A program made the position numbers and the translations under genes. Shown here piece after piece: positions 44,650 through 53,632 of a stretch of DNA of 64,000 nt. The stretch's first letter is position 1; every line of letters begins with the position of its first letter. The notes under the pieces are model-generated. The model was not told where the DNA came from and did no database searches. It was given only the letters and a program-made list of their open reading frames with translations. Source of the DNA: an uncultured Eubacteriales bacterium (lineage in GTDB: Bacteria > Bacillota > Clostridia > Oscillospirales > Acutalibacteraceae); the NCBI GenBank assembly GCA_934725425.1, contig CAKVAX010000001.1:62001-126000 (forward strand), read 5' to 3'.

Positions 44650-45831
44650 TTGTTTTTGAGGAGGGCATAGTGCTACTCCTCCATTTTTTGTAACTTGGAC
44701 CATTTCTTCTATCGAACCGCCGTTTTCAATTTGAATTCTTGGCTCTATTGTATATACTCCGTTTTCTTGCAACATCATTTCAGACCTTTTGTGTCCTTTA
44801 GGAGACAGACTTGTTCCGGGACTATGTGCATTTTCTCCGACAGGATGCCCGGTAGCGTGATTGTAATCAGGGTATCCATTTTCAATTATGTAACTTCTTA
44901 CCAATTTGTCGATATCACATCCACATTTTAAAGGCGTCAAATTATCTATTCCAAGTTTTACAGCCGATACAAGTGTGTCGAATACTTTTTGTACGTTTTC
45001 AGGAGGTGTTTTTTCGTTTCGGCGGAGGGCATATCCCATACGCTGAATATCACTGGAATATTTTTTACCGTCTTTTGTGTGTATTTTTACTCCAAAATCG
45101 AGATAAATTGTATATCCGGGCTTTAAAACTGTATCTCCTGCGCTGCTATGACCTCCTTTTTTTAAATTCGGGCCAACTAAAACGACAGGGCAAAGCTCTT
45201 TTTCCCAAGAAAATTCTTCTTTTATAATTCCGTACTTTTTAAAGTAAAAAGGCTTATTATTGAAAATATGATGAACCACAGACATAATTTGTTTTTCGGT
45301 CATGCCTGTTTTTATTTTTCTAAAAGTCATATTTAATATTTCTAAAGCTCTGTTTGCTGCTATTTTTAAATATTTTATATCTTCATCGCTTTTTTTATCC
45401 ATAAGAGTATAAATAATTTCATCCGCAGAATTAAAAGTAGGGGTCGGAAATCCTAATTTGTTATAAAACGCCACTATGTTGTCTTTCATGAATCTAAAAG
45501 TTCCGTAGCCGATTATATCTGTTTGAGAATCGCGTCTGTCAGAAAAATTAAAGAAAAGTTTTTTCGGAAAATTTAATTTTTCCAGAGTATTGGTAATGTT
45601 TTCTATTAAAGAGCTTTCTCCGGTATATAATTTTATTTCTCCATCAAAATTTTTCACGTTTTCGTAATCCAAACTATGTACTATCAAAAATTTTTCGGAA
45701 TTTGATACTATAGATACTGCAGGTACTATTGTTTTAGATGATATAAATTTTGTAAAATACGGGTCACAATTTTCTGCTGAGTACATAATCCAGGCGGAGC
45801 TATTATTTTTTAATTGAGGAATATTCATCAT
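44632..45831 (-). CDS. M24-family metallopeptidase (Xaa-Pro aminopeptidase-like)
   Basis: 399 residues. N-terminal creatinase-like domain (about 1-150) and a C-terminal pita-bread M24 domain. The five metal ligands are visible: Asp in YLDFGV, Asp in SSDIQRMG, His in HATGHPVG, Glu in TIEPRIQ and Glu in SIEEM. A cytosolic dipeptide or X-Pro exopeptidase. ATG 45831 is preferred over TTG 45870, since AAGGAG lies about 13 bases before it and TTG 45870 has no site. It converges with, and overlaps by 18 bases, the leader-peptide gene. Divergent from thiT. Confidence 0.88.
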   Translation of the reverse strand: MMNIPQLKNNSSAWIMYSAENCDPYFTKFISSKTIVPAVSIVSNSEKFLIVHSLDYENVKNFDGEIKLYTGESSLIENITNTLEKLNFPKKLFFNFSDRRDSQTDIIGYGTFRFMKDNIVAFYNKLGFPTPTFNSADEIIYTLMDKKSDEDIKYLKIAANRALEILNMTFRKIKTGMTEKQIMSVVHHIFNNKPFYFKKYGIIKEEFSWEKELCPVVLVGPNLKKGGHSSAGDTVLKPGYTIYLDFGVKIHTKDGKKYSSDIQRMGYALRRNEKTPPENVQKVFDTLVSAVKLGIDNLTPLKCGCDIDKLVRSYIIENGYPDYNHATGHPVGENAHSPGTSLSPKGHKRSEMMLQENGVYTIEPRIQIENGGSIEEMVQVTKNGGVALCPPQKQLYLIR

Positions 45832-45932
45832 ATCTGCGTCATTTCTCCTTGATTTTAATTTGTTTATCAATTACATTATGAGTTATGAAAATATAAAATT
45901 CAATAATAAAGTATACGAAAGAGGTGATATCG

Positions 45933-46472
45933 ATTAGCAGGTTGAAAATTTTTTGTGAAATGTCCGTAATTATTTCGCTCAGTGTGATTTTGAGTTTTTT
46001 TGTTATTTTTAGGCTTCCTCTTGGAGGAAGTGTAACCTTGGCTCAAACTTTGCCGCTGATATGGTTTTCGCTACATAGGGGCTGCAAATATGGAGTTATT
46101 GCTTCGTTTATATTTGGAATTGTGAAGTTAATTCTATCTTTCAGCATGCCTCTAGCCGATAATATATTTATTATTTTATATGCACTTATTTTAGACTATA
46201 TTCTTAGCTACTTAGTTATAGGATTAACTCCTTTATACGTAAAAAATATAAAAAATTTTAAATACAAAATGTTATTGGGAGGAGTCTTTGCAAATATCCT
46301 CAGATTAATTATTAACATAATCTCAGGAGCCTTGGTGTGGGGGAGGTATTTACTTTGCCATAAACACGCTTGGTGCTATTCGATAGTTTATAATTCTTCG
46401 TATATGATTCCCGAAATTATAATAACAGCTTTATGTTGTCTCATTATTGCCGATTACAAAATATATTTATAA
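45933..46472 (+). CDS. thiT: ECF thiamine transporter S component ThiT, ATT start
   Basis: 179 residues, about six membrane helices. PLGGSVTLAQTLPL matches the ThiT motif, as does the N-terminus (SRLK then E). ECF S components bind thiamine and use a shared energising module that is not in this window. The start is read as ATT 45933, eight bases after GAGG (45921-45924), because the GTG at 45924 lies inside this site and the TTG at 45942 is too far (14 bases from GGTGA). I see no TPP-riboswitch sequence in the short leader. Confidence 0.8.
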   Translation: MSRLKIFCEMSVIISLSVILSFFVIFRLPLGGSVTLAQTLPLIWFSLHRGCKYGVIASFIFGIVKLILSFSMPLADNIFIILYALILDYILSYLVIGLTPLYVKNIKNFKYKMLLGGVFANILRLIINIISGALVWGRYLLCHKHAWCYSIVYNSSYMIPEIIITALCCLIIADYKIYL

Positions 46473-46537
46473 ATTTGCATCTTTTTTCACAATATATCGT
46501 TTATTTAATAATATATTTGTGAGGGAAGGTGTATTTT

Positions 46538-47101
46538 ATGGCAATAAAAATTTTTATAGATCAGGGTCATAATCCGGGAAATATAAATGCAGGAGCTCAA
46601 GGGTTTGGTATGAGGGAGGAAGATATAACTTATAATGTAGGAAGATATTTGGCTGATATTTTAAATAATGATTCAAGATTTGAAGCTCGGCTTTCAAGGA
46701 ATTCTTCTACGGAAGTATTGGGAACAAGCAACACAACTAGCCTGGCGGCACGAGTAAATGCGGCAAATTCTTGGCCGGCAAACTATTTTTTAAGTATACA
46801 CGTAAATGCCAATGTCAATCCGGACATAAACGGCTCAGAAGTGTATGTTTATCAGGATTATTCTCAGTCTTACTATATGGGAGAACAAATCCTAGATGCT
46901 ATGGTGAATGTTGTCGGAACTAAAAATAATGGTTTGAGAATACGGCCTTCACTTTATGTTTTAAGAAAAACCAACATGCCTGCAGCCCTAATAGAGCTTG
47001 CGTATATAACTAACGAATCTGATGCGGAAAAATTGAGAAATGACCAGTATTTATTTGCGAGATCGATTTATATAGGTCTTTTAAATTATTTTGGATTTTA
47101 A
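46538..47101 (+). CDS. N-acetylmuramoyl-L-alanine amidase (Amidase_3)
   Basis: 187 residues. Zinc ligands are in DQGHNPG (His), REEDITYN (Glu) and SIHVNAN (His); the catalytic Glu is in LIELAYITNESD. No signal peptide and no cell-wall-binding domain, so it would act inside the cell or be exported by another route. Spore-lytic amidases such as CwlC lack signals too. Start ATG 46538 follows GGGAAGGTG; GTG 46529 overlaps that site. Monocistronic, between thiT and ferritin. Confidence 0.92.
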   Translation: MAIKIFIDQGHNPGNINAGAQGFGMREEDITYNVGRYLADILNNDSRFEARLSRNSSTEVLGTSNTTSLAARVNAANSWPANYFLSIHVNANVNPDINGSEVYVYQDYSQSYYMGEQILDAMVNVVGTKNNGLRIRPSLYVLRKTNMPAALIELAYITNESDAEKLRNDQYLFARSIYIGLLNYFGF

Positions 47102-47109
47102 TTTGTAGA

Positions 47110-47138
47110 TTGAAGTTAATTAATTTTAGTGGTAGAAT
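47110..47138 (+). promoter_or_regulatory. Probable promoter of ferritin
   Basis: TTGAAG (47110-47115), 17-base spacer, TAGAAT (47133-47138). Confidence 0.45.
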
Positions 47139-47178
47139 TTTTGGTGTGACTATTATTTAAAAAATTCGGAGGTAGAAC

Positions 47179-47688
47179 ATGGATTCAAAAATAGCGGAGC
47201 TTATAAATGACCAAATTAACAAAGAATTTTATTCGGCATATTTGTATCTGGATTTCGCAAATTATTACGGCTCGGTAGGGCTTGACGGATTTGAAAACTG
47301 GTATAGAATTCAAGCTCAAGAGGAAAGAGACCATGCATTTTTATTTTATCAATATCTTCAAAATAGCGGAGAAAAAATTGTCCTGAAAGCAATTGATAAA
47401 CCAGATAAAAATTTAGATAACAATATGGCTCCTTTGTTAGCCGGTCTTGAACATGAAAAATATGTTACCGAGCTTATCAACAACATTTATTCGGTTGCTT
47501 TTGAGAAGCACGATTTTAGAACTATGCAACTTTTGGATTGGTTTGTAAAAGAGCAAGGCGAAGAAGAGAAAAATGCTTCTGACATGATAACTAAAATGGA
47601 ATTGTATGGTTCCGATTCCAAAGGGCTTTATATGCTTAACAATGAGCTAAAAGCGCGTGTGTACGCCGCTCCTTCTTTGACTTTGTAA
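47179..47688 (+). CDS. ftnA: Ferritin (FtnA-like)
   Basis: 169 residues, all helical. Ferroxidase residues are visible: Glu in NKEFYSAYLYLDFAN, EExxH in AQEERDHAF, and later E-x-Q-G-E-E in KEQGEEEKNA. Iron storage nanocage. Ribosome site TCGGAGGTAGA. A strong terminator follows. Confidence 0.94.
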   Translation: MDSKIAELINDQINKEFYSAYLYLDFANYYGSVGLDGFENWYRIQAQEERDHAFLFYQYLQNSGEKIVLKAIDKPDKNLDNNMAPLLAGLEHEKYVTELINNIYSVAFEKHDFRTMQLLDWFVKEQGEEEKNASDMITKMELYGSDSKGLYMLNNELKARVYAAPSLTL

Positions 47689-47702
47689 TTTAATATTAAA
47701 TA

Positions 47703-47735
47703 AAAAAGTGCTAAACGTTTGTTTAGCGCTTTTTT
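47703..47735 (+). terminator. Terminator after ferritin
   Basis: A-run, then AGTGCTAAAC-GTTT-GTTTAGCGCT (one G.T pair) and TTTTTT. Confidence 0.85.
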
Positions 47736-47763
47736 GTACAGCAAATTAAATATGAATTTTGTT

Positions 47764-47793
47764 AAAAAAAATACCATCTGCCATAGCAGATGG
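47764..47793 (-). terminator. Terminator of the tRNA transcript
   Basis: On the minus strand CCATCTGC-TATG-GCAGATGG (47793-47774), followed by TATTTTTTTT, downstream of both tRNAs. Confidence 0.8.
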
Positions 47794-47878
47794 ACATTTT
47801 CTTAATTACGAATCACTTATAACTAAGAAAATAAATCAACGTCAAACCGGTGTACGCGAATTTGATCTGACGTGATTC

Positions 47879-47953
<75 letters not shown>

Positions 47954-48012
47954 AGAAACACTAAAAAAATAACGCCGAGTCAAAGTCAAAAACTCAGACC
48001 CGACACAAAATT

Positions 48013-48099
48013 TGGTACCGGTGGCCGGACTCGAACCGGCACGGTATCGCTACCGAGGGATTTTAAGTCCCTTGCGTCTACCTATTCCGCCACACCGGC
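48013..48099 (-). tRNA. tRNA-Leu (anticodon TAA)
   Basis: On the minus strand starts GCCGGTG at 48099. D-arm GCGGAATAGGTAGACGC, anticodon loop CTTAAAA (TAA), long variable arm (GGTAGCGATACC) typical of Leu, T-arm GGTTCGAGTCC, acceptor CACCGGT with G1-U72 wobble, A73 and encoded CCA. Confidence 0.95.
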
Positions 48100-48152
48100 A
48101 AAATAACACTCCTGCGATTCTGTAGTTGTAACACCTCTGAACCACAAGAGCT

Positions 48153-48181
48153 ATTATAAACAATATTAAATTGAAAGTCAA
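48153..48181 (-). promoter_or_regulatory. Sigma-A promoter of the tRNA operon
   Basis: On the minus strand TTGACT (48181-48176), 17-base spacer, perfect TATAAT (48158-48153). The -35 overlaps the stop codon of the unknown gene at 48178. Confidence 0.75.
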
Positions 48182-48699
48182 GTATTTAAATCGTTAAAAT
48201 TTAAATTATTTAAATTGTACCCGTCTTTTGCAATTTGCTTCAATGTATTATCCACGCCGGAAGACAAATATTCATTTCTTAAAGTTTTTTCTATCTCTTT
48301 GGATATAGGTTCTTCCGCAAGTGCTTTGTACCTGATTTTACTTGCAAGTGATGAAACGGAGCCCATAGCATCTTCTTTGTATTGGGTTGCTCCCAAGTAC
48401 TTATCACATGAGATTTTTAAGCTTCTCAAAAATTCTGAATACTCCATTCCTACAAAGTGTTCTGTTGAATCACCTTTTGTCCTGCATTTTACTATTAGCG
48501 GAAGGTCTTTTAATTTCTGAAGTAAAATTCTGATTGCTTGTCTAATTTCAAAATCCCATTCGGTAAAACAGCGTTCTTCAGTTTCTTCGAATTGCTGACT
48601 TTTAAATAAATTTAGTTCTTTTAGCAATTTTTCTATATTTTGTTTATTCCACATATATCCGTTTTGCTCTAAAAAATCTGAGTCTATAAAACCTTTCAC
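48178..48699 (-). CDS. Hypothetical cytosolic protein
   Basis: 173 residues, no family recognised. No signal peptide or membrane helix. Mostly helical and charged, with 'SLASKIRYKALAEEP' and a Tyr/Asn-rich C-terminus (NLNNLNFNDLNT). Follows 16 bases behind the solute-binding lipoprotein in the same direction, so a shared transcript is likely, though I see no functional link. GGGGGAAA-type site before ATG. Confidence 0.65.
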   Translation of the reverse strand: MKGFIDSDFLEQNGYMWNKQNIEKLLKELNLFKSQQFEETEERCFTEWDFEIRQAIRILLQKLKDLPLIVKCRTKGDSTEHFVGMEYSEFLRSLKISCDKYLGATQYKEDAMGSVSSLASKIRYKALAEEPISKEIEKTLRNEYLSSGVDNTLKQIAKDGYNLNNLNFNDLNT

Positions 48700-48715
48700 G
48701 GCGTTTCCCCCTTAA

Positions 48716-50224
48716 TTAATTATTTTTAAGTTCTTTCCATTTGCTTATGGCGTATTCAGCAATCTTATTGTAATCGTTTTGATCCCAATTCATTTTTGAT
48801 AGATATTCATCCAACAGGTGTTTTCCTAAATTTTCTTCGCACCAAGACTGTGGCGTTCCTAAATAAGCACAAGGGAGTACATGACCTTCTTTTATATACT
48901 CGAGCATAGAACGAGATAGAGGATTGTCAATAGATTCATTCGAAATCATATCATAAGGCGTAAATCCGAATTTTGAAACAATGTGTTTTTTTGCGAGCTC
49001 AGAAGTTTGAATCCATGTTAAAAAATCTTGAGCAGCCTTTTTTTCTTTGTCAGAAGATTTCGCATTTATACAGTAGTATTTTGGAGAGTAAATAGGTATA
49101 GAAGATTGCATATTTTTGGATATGTCTTGAGAAGATATAATATCTTGTTCGGAGAGAGATATTTTTATTGGAATAAAAATGCATCGTTTAGCCACCAGAG
49201 AATTAAATGTTGATAAAGTTTTGTAATCTTGAGTACTTGCTAAAAGGAAAACAGATTTTCCGTTTATAAAGTTTTTCATGGATTGGCTTGTACTGTTTTG
49301 AGTATTGCTTACAAGTTCTACTCCTCTTGATATAGGATTATTGGCTCCTGATACGTTTGAAGTTATTAAATCTAATAATTGAGCAAATTTATTCATAGGG
49401 TTGTAAAGGTCATCTATCTTTTCGTTGTCGGCAATGTTTGCCTCTGCGGGATTTTTAAATATCGAAGCCAAAGCTATGTTTGAAAGGTATGTCCCTGAAT
49501 TTTTCTTGTTTCCTCCCGCAAATGAAAATACTCCTGTTAATTTTTGGCTTAAGTCGCCTTTTGAGGGAGAAAATGAATATTCTCTTTGGTTAAGAGTAAA
49601 TGTATAAATTTGATCCGTGGATATATATGAACTTAAAGCTTTGACCATATTTGAAAATTCTTCATATGAACATTTTTGTAAGTCGTTTTGAACATTTCGG
49701 TGTTTTTCTCCGCCGAAAAGCGATGAAATCATTTTTGGATCCACTACCAACCCGTAAGCTTCTGTGCTGTAGGGAATTCCGAAATTATCTGTTGTATTGG
49801 AGCTTAGTTTTAGACAATCGGGGATGTTATTTGCAACTTCTTTGAATGAATCTTCTGTGGCGTTGCTGAAATCCCATACCAAAGATTCTGATTTGTAGTC
49901 TTCTAATTCGTATAAATTATTGACCGTGAATATATCAGGCGGGTGGTCTGAATTTAAGTACGATTTTAAGTTTTCTACATTATTTTTTTCTTCTGACGGA
50001 GTTACAGTTCGTATGATTACGCCTGTTCGTTCTGTGTACTCATCGCACATGGTTCTGAAATCTGTTCCTATATCCGGGTCTGCATTGTATACGAAAATAT
50101 CATAACCTTTTTTTGCTGATGAAGAAATATTTTCTTCGGATGTTTCGGATTTCTTTCCGCAACCACTGCAAACGAGTGCGGCTAAAATCAAAATAGCAGT
50201 TATGGATTTTAATTTTCTTTTCAA
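48716..50224 (-). CDS. Extracellular solute-binding lipoprotein (ABC type 1)
   Basis: 502 residues from TTG 50224, chosen because TTGGAGATGA is five bases upstream; the open frame continues to ATG 50272 without a site. Lipoprotein signal (about 1-22, ALVCSGCGKK), then a type-1 sugar-binding fold: FRTMCDEYTERTGV, DIFTVNNLYEL, and AAQDFLTWIQ. No permease or ATPase gene is near, so it must work with components encoded elsewhere or has a sensing role. Longer than typical (~420-450). Confidence 0.85.
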   Translation of the reverse strand: MKRKLKSITAILILAALVCSGCGKKSETSEENISSSAKKGYDIFVYNADPDIGTDFRTMCDEYTERTGVIIRTVTPSEEKNNVENLKSYLNSDHPPDIFTVNNLYELEDYKSESLVWDFSNATEDSFKEVANNIPDCLKLSSNTTDNFGIPYSTEAYGLVVDPKMISSLFGGEKHRNVQNDLQKCSYEEFSNMVKALSSYISTDQIYTFTLNQREYSFSPSKGDLSQKLTGVFSFAGGNKKNSGTYLSNIALASIFKNPAEANIADNEKIDDLYNPMNKFAQLLDLITSNVSGANNPISRGVELVSNTQNSTSQSMKNFINGKSVFLLASTQDYKTLSTFNSLVAKRCIFIPIKISLSEQDIISSQDISKNMQSSIPIYSPKYYCINAKSSDKEKKAAQDFLTWIQTSELAKKHIVSKFGFTPYDMISNESIDNPLSRSMLEYIKEGHVLPCAYLGTPQSWCEENLGKHLLDEYLSKMNWDQNDYNKIAEYAISKWKELKNN

Positions 50225-50300
50225 ATAATCATCTCCAACAGTGTTATTTTCATGCTTTAAAAATTGATGCATTTTTATATAAAAAATTAGATATACAACA

Positions 50301-50329
50301 ATAATATATCATTTGTCTATATAAATCAA
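50301..50329 (-). promoter_or_regulatory. Possible promoter of the solute-binding lipoprotein
   Basis: Minus strand TTGATT (50329-50324), 17-base spacer, TATTAT (50306-50301). The region is very AT-rich, so the match is weak. Confidence 0.35.
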
Positions 50330-50403
50330 TATTAATATTAAAATATTTTTTGTTCTAATGCTTGTTTTATTTCCATATCTATTTATGGAGGGCGGTGGAC
50401 AAG

Positions 50404-51420
50404 ATGAAAAATTATGAACATACTAAATTAAAAAAATTTGAAGTCGCTATTTCTTGTTTGAGCAAAGATATTAATCTCCCGCTTAAAAATATTTCTGATA
50501 ACTTAAAAATTAAAGCTCAGGAGATAAGGCTCAGAATTAATAGCCCTATTATGATTATTTGTAATAACGAAAGTTATTTTATTGATTTTGAGGGCAGCAC
50601 TTTTAATTCATTGGATTTAAAAAATGAATTATTTACAGTTACTTCGGATGAATTAAACCGCACATTTGAAAAAATATGCAATTACTCTATATACAGCTTT
50701 GAAAATGAAATAAAAAATGGATTTATTACTGTTACAGGCGGCCATAGAATAGGCATTAGCGGTGAAGCGGTTGTTTTTAACGGTAAAATTACCGGGATGA
50801 AAAATATATCATCTCTAAATATAAGAATAGCCCAAGAATTTGTCGGTTGCAGCGAAAGTATATTTGAAAATATAAAGGATAAAAAGAGTGGAGTTTTAAT
50901 AGTAGGGCCTCCTTCGAGCGGAAAAACTACTTTACTAAGAGATTTGGCTTTTAAGTTTTCTACAAGTCATCTTCTTGATTTTCCGAAAGTATCTATTATA
51001 GATGAAAGATGCGAAATATCTGCATTTTCCAATAATGAATTTCATATGAACATTGGATTGTGTGACGTCTTGTCGTCAATTCCCAAAGCAGAAGGTATAT
51101 TGCAGGCTGTAAGGTGCTTGTCTCCTTCAGTCATAATTGTGGATGAAATCGGTACTAAAGAGGAAGCTAAAGCAGTTTCGGAAGCTTTTAATTGCGGAGT
51201 CAGAATAATTTCCTCAATGCATGCCGCTACTCTTCAAGAATTTTTAAATAAGCCTCAGGCGCAAATTTTGCTTTCATCAAAGGCATTTGAAACTATTGTT
51301 GTTTTGAGCAGTTCGTTTTCAGAACCTAAAATTTATAAGGTAAGTGATATTTATGATAAAAATGATAGGATTTATAATCGTAATAATATCCGGTACTTTA
51401 GGAGGTTTTGCGGTTTATGA
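50404..51420 (+). CDS. spoIIIAA: Stage III sporulation protein AA, ATPase
   Basis: 338 residues from ATG 50404. A secretion-type ATPase of the SpoIIIA-SpoIIQ channel, related to type II/IV secretion ATPases. Walker A is GPPSSGKTTLLRDLA, Walker B is VIIVDEIGTKEE. GGAGGG lies about 11 bases upstream; an in-frame GTG at 50395 is possible. First of eight genes. The operon runs in the mother cell during engulfment and supports forespore development. I did not find a convincing sigma-E promoter in the AT-rich upstream region. Confidence 0.95.
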   Translation: MKNYEHTKLKKFEVAISCLSKDINLPLKNISDNLKIKAQEIRLRINSPIMIICNNESYFIDFEGSTFNSLDLKNELFTVTSDELNRTFEKICNYSIYSFENEIKNGFITVTGGHRIGISGEAVVFNGKITGMKNISSLNIRIAQEFVGCSESIFENIKDKKSGVLIVGPPSSGKTTLLRDLAFKFSTSHLLDFPKVSIIDERCEISAFSNNEFHMNIGLCDVLSSIPKAEGILQAVRCLSPSVIIVDEIGTKEEAKAVSEAFNCGVRIISSMHAATLQEFLNKPQAQILLSSKAFETIVVLSSSFSEPKIYKVSDIYDKNDRIYNRNNIRYFRRFCGL

Positions 51421-51856
51421 AAAACAAAGAAATAAATTAAAATTTTTCAGTCAGTACTTGGATTTTATAGAGAATATAAAAAATGAAATAAGGTATTCCG
51501 GGAAAAATCTTTTCGATATTTTGTCAAATTACAAATGTGAGTATCCTTTTAAAATTTATATCGATAAAAGTGTAGATAATTTAAATAAATTTTCTTTTGA
51601 AGATTCTTGGAAAAAATCTTTTAAGCTATGCGTAAAAGATTTGGGAATTTCAGATTCCGAGGAAAGTCTGATAGTTAATTTTGGCTTGGGGCTGGGAAAA
51701 AGCGATACTCAAAGTCAAATAAATCACTGCGAACACAGTTTGCAAACAGCTAAGCCTTATTTAAAAAAATTACAAGATGATTATAATTCGAAAGGAAAAT
51801 TGCCACTAATTTTAGGAACTGGATTTGGGATAGTTATAGCACTTTTAATTGTTTGA
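51353..51856 (+). CDS. spoIIIAB: Stage III sporulation protein AB
   Basis: 167 residues from ATG 51353, overlapping spoIIIAA by 68 bases. N-terminal hydrophobic segment, helical body related to GspF-type proteins, and C-terminal hydrophobic helix (LPLILGTGFGIVIALLIV). Start chosen by the AAGGTAAGTG site. Predicted to form the membrane base of the channel with AC, AD and AE. Confidence 0.93.
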   Translation: MIKMIGFIIVIISGTLGGFAVYEKQRNKLKFFSQYLDFIENIKNEIRYSGKNLFDILSNYKCEYPFKIYIDKSVDNLNKFSFEDSWKKSFKLCVKDLGISDSEESLIVNFGLGLGKSDTQSQINHCEHSLQTAKPYLKKLQDDYNSKGKLPLILGTGFGIVIALLIV

Positions 51857-51885
51857 AAGATTATAAAACAGAAAGGAATTTAAAT

Positions 51886-52080
51886 ATGAATATAGATTTG
51901 ATTTTTAAAATAGCTGCCGTAGGAATAATTGTTGCAGTTCTTAATCAACTTCTTATAAGATCCGGCAGAGAAGAACAGGCCATGATGACAACGCTTGCGG
52001 GTTTGATTGTGGTTTTAATGATGATTATCCACGAGATAGATATTCTTTTCAAGACGATAAAATCTGTATTTGGACTTTAA
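51886..52080 (+). CDS. spoIIIAC: Stage III sporulation protein AC
   Basis: 64 residues from ATG 51886, after AAAGGAA; an upstream TTG 51853 has no site. Two membrane helices (LIFKIAAVGIIVAVLNQLLI and TTLAGLIVVLMMIIHEIDILF). Typical length for the family. Confidence 0.93.
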   Translation: MNIDLIFKIAAVGIIVAVLNQLLIRSGREEQAMMTTLAGLIVVLMMIIHEIDILFKTIKSVFGL

Positions 52081-52096
52081 TTAGGGCGGTATAAAG

Positions 52097-52492
52097 ATGA
52101 ATATTATATCTATAGCCGGAGCTACGTTAATTATTGCTACCATTTCTATAATGTTAAAAAAATATTTGCCGGAATATCGCGCTCTCATAAGTATTTCGGC
52201 AGGACTGATTTTGATGTCAGCTATACTTATTCATATTTCTCCGATTGTTTACAAAATAAAAAATATTGTTTCACACATGCACGTTAATTCTGAGTATATT
52301 TTTATATTATTCAAATCTTTGGGTATATGTTTGATAACTCAGTTTACGGGTGATTCATGCAGAGATGCCGGCGAGAATTCACTGGCTTCCAAAGTTGAAC
52401 TTGCAGGGAAATTGGCTGTACTGGGGTGCGCTTTACCTCTTTTTGAAAATATTATCAGTTGTGCTTTGGGATTGATGGGAGTTCGGGCATAG
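52097..52492 (+). CDS. spoIIIAD: Stage III sporulation protein AD
   Basis: 131 residues, about four membrane helices (SIAGATLIIATISIML, ALISISAGLILMSAILI, SEYIFILFKSLGICLIT and a C-terminal one), matching SpoIIIAD. Its stop abuts the spoIIIAE start. Confidence 0.93.
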   Translation: MNIISIAGATLIIATISIMLKKYLPEYRALISISAGLILMSAILIHISPIVYKIKNIVSHMHVNSEYIFILFKSLGICLITQFTGDSCRDAGENSLASKVELAGKLAVLGCALPLFENIISCALGLMGVRA

Positions 52493-53626
52493 ATGAAAAA
52501 ATTTTTATTTATTATTCCGATTTTAATTTTTTTATTTTCTTTTTCGGCCGGCGCATTTGAAACACATGATTTAAATGAAATTTATTCTGAGCAGTTAAGA
52601 GCGGTAGGAGGGGAGGAACTCTCCGAAAATTTACCCGAAGAATCTAGAAGAACACTAGATAATATAGGTATAAAAAGATCAGATTTATTCGATATTTCTA
52701 AGCTGGATTTTAAAAAAGTTTTAGATGAAGTCTTAAAAATAGGAAGAAGAAAGTCCGTATCTCCTTTTATTTCTCTGATGCCTGCTTTAGCGGTAATTCT
52801 GCTGGTTTCAATTTTAAAATTTTTAAAAATTCATCCCAAAAATGACTCCATGTCTACTGTAATAGATTGTATAGGGACGATTTGCTTGTGCGTCACTTTG
52901 ATATCTCCGATTGTAAATTTTATATATGTTGTTTCTGTTGTAATTCAAAGCGCATCAAAATTCACCCTGGCCATAGTTCCTGTTATTTCCGGCGTGATGA
53001 TGGCGTCAGGTCACACTATGTCAGCCACTTCATACCATATGTTGGTCGTTACTGCGGGGCAAATTGTTTCATATGTATCTGTTAATTGGATGGTGCCGAT
53101 TTTAAATACTTTGCTTGGAGTTTCTTTGATTTCTTCAATATCGTCGCGGATTAATCTTAGTGGCTTCTGTAATGAATTGCAAAAAATTATAAAGTCTTTT
53201 TTAAAAACCATTTCATCTTTATTTGTAGGGGTTCTGACACTTCAAAATCTTGTCAGCAATTCCGCAGACAGTTTGGGCGCAAACACATTAAAATTAACCA
53301 TAGATAGCTGCGTCCCCATCGTTGGAGGAGCAATAAGTGATGCATTTTTAACTGTACAAGGATGTTTAAAATTACTGAAAGTGGGAATAGGAGCTTTTGG
53401 AATAATAGCCGGCGGAATTATATTTTTACCGGTAATTTTGGAGTGCTTTTGCTGGATGTTTTATCTGAGCGTATGCAAATTAGCAGCAGATATCCTAGAA
53501 GCTAAAAAAATTTCCTGCTTTTTAAAATCAACCGTGAATATAGTATCGCTTTTGCTCGCAGTGCTTTTGCTGGCCATAGTTGTGTTGATAGTGTCTATAG
53601 CAGTGGTTTTAATTATCGGGAGGTAA
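52493..53626 (+). CDS. spoIIIAE: Stage III sporulation protein AE
   Basis: 377 residues. Signal peptide-like N-terminus (FLFIIPILIFLFSFSAGAF), a hydrophilic region (about 20-90), then about six to eight membrane helices including FTLAIVPVISGVMMASG and GVLTLQNLVSNSAD. The largest membrane component of the SpoIIIA channel. Starts directly at the end of spoIIIAD (ATAGATG). Confidence 0.95.
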   Translation: MKKFLFIIPILIFLFSFSAGAFETHDLNEIYSEQLRAVGGEELSENLPEESRRTLDNIGIKRSDLFDISKLDFKKVLDEVLKIGRRKSVSPFISLMPALAVILLVSILKFLKIHPKNDSMSTVIDCIGTICLCVTLISPIVNFIYVVSVVIQSASKFTLAIVPVISGVMMASGHTMSATSYHMLVVTAGQIVSYVSVNWMVPILNTLLGVSLISSISSRINLSGFCNELQKIIKSFLKTISSLFVGVLTLQNLVSNSADSLGANTLKLTIDSCVPIVGGAISDAFLTVQGCLKLLKVGIGAFGIIAGGIIFLPVILECFCWMFYLSVCKLAADILEAKKISCFLKSTVNIVSLLLAVLLLAIVVLIVSIAVVLIIGR

Positions 53627-53632
53627 AAATAT

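Noticed and set aside
45832..45932. TPP riboswitch before thiT
   Set aside because: The 100-base gap has neither CTGAGA nor the ACCTGA element.
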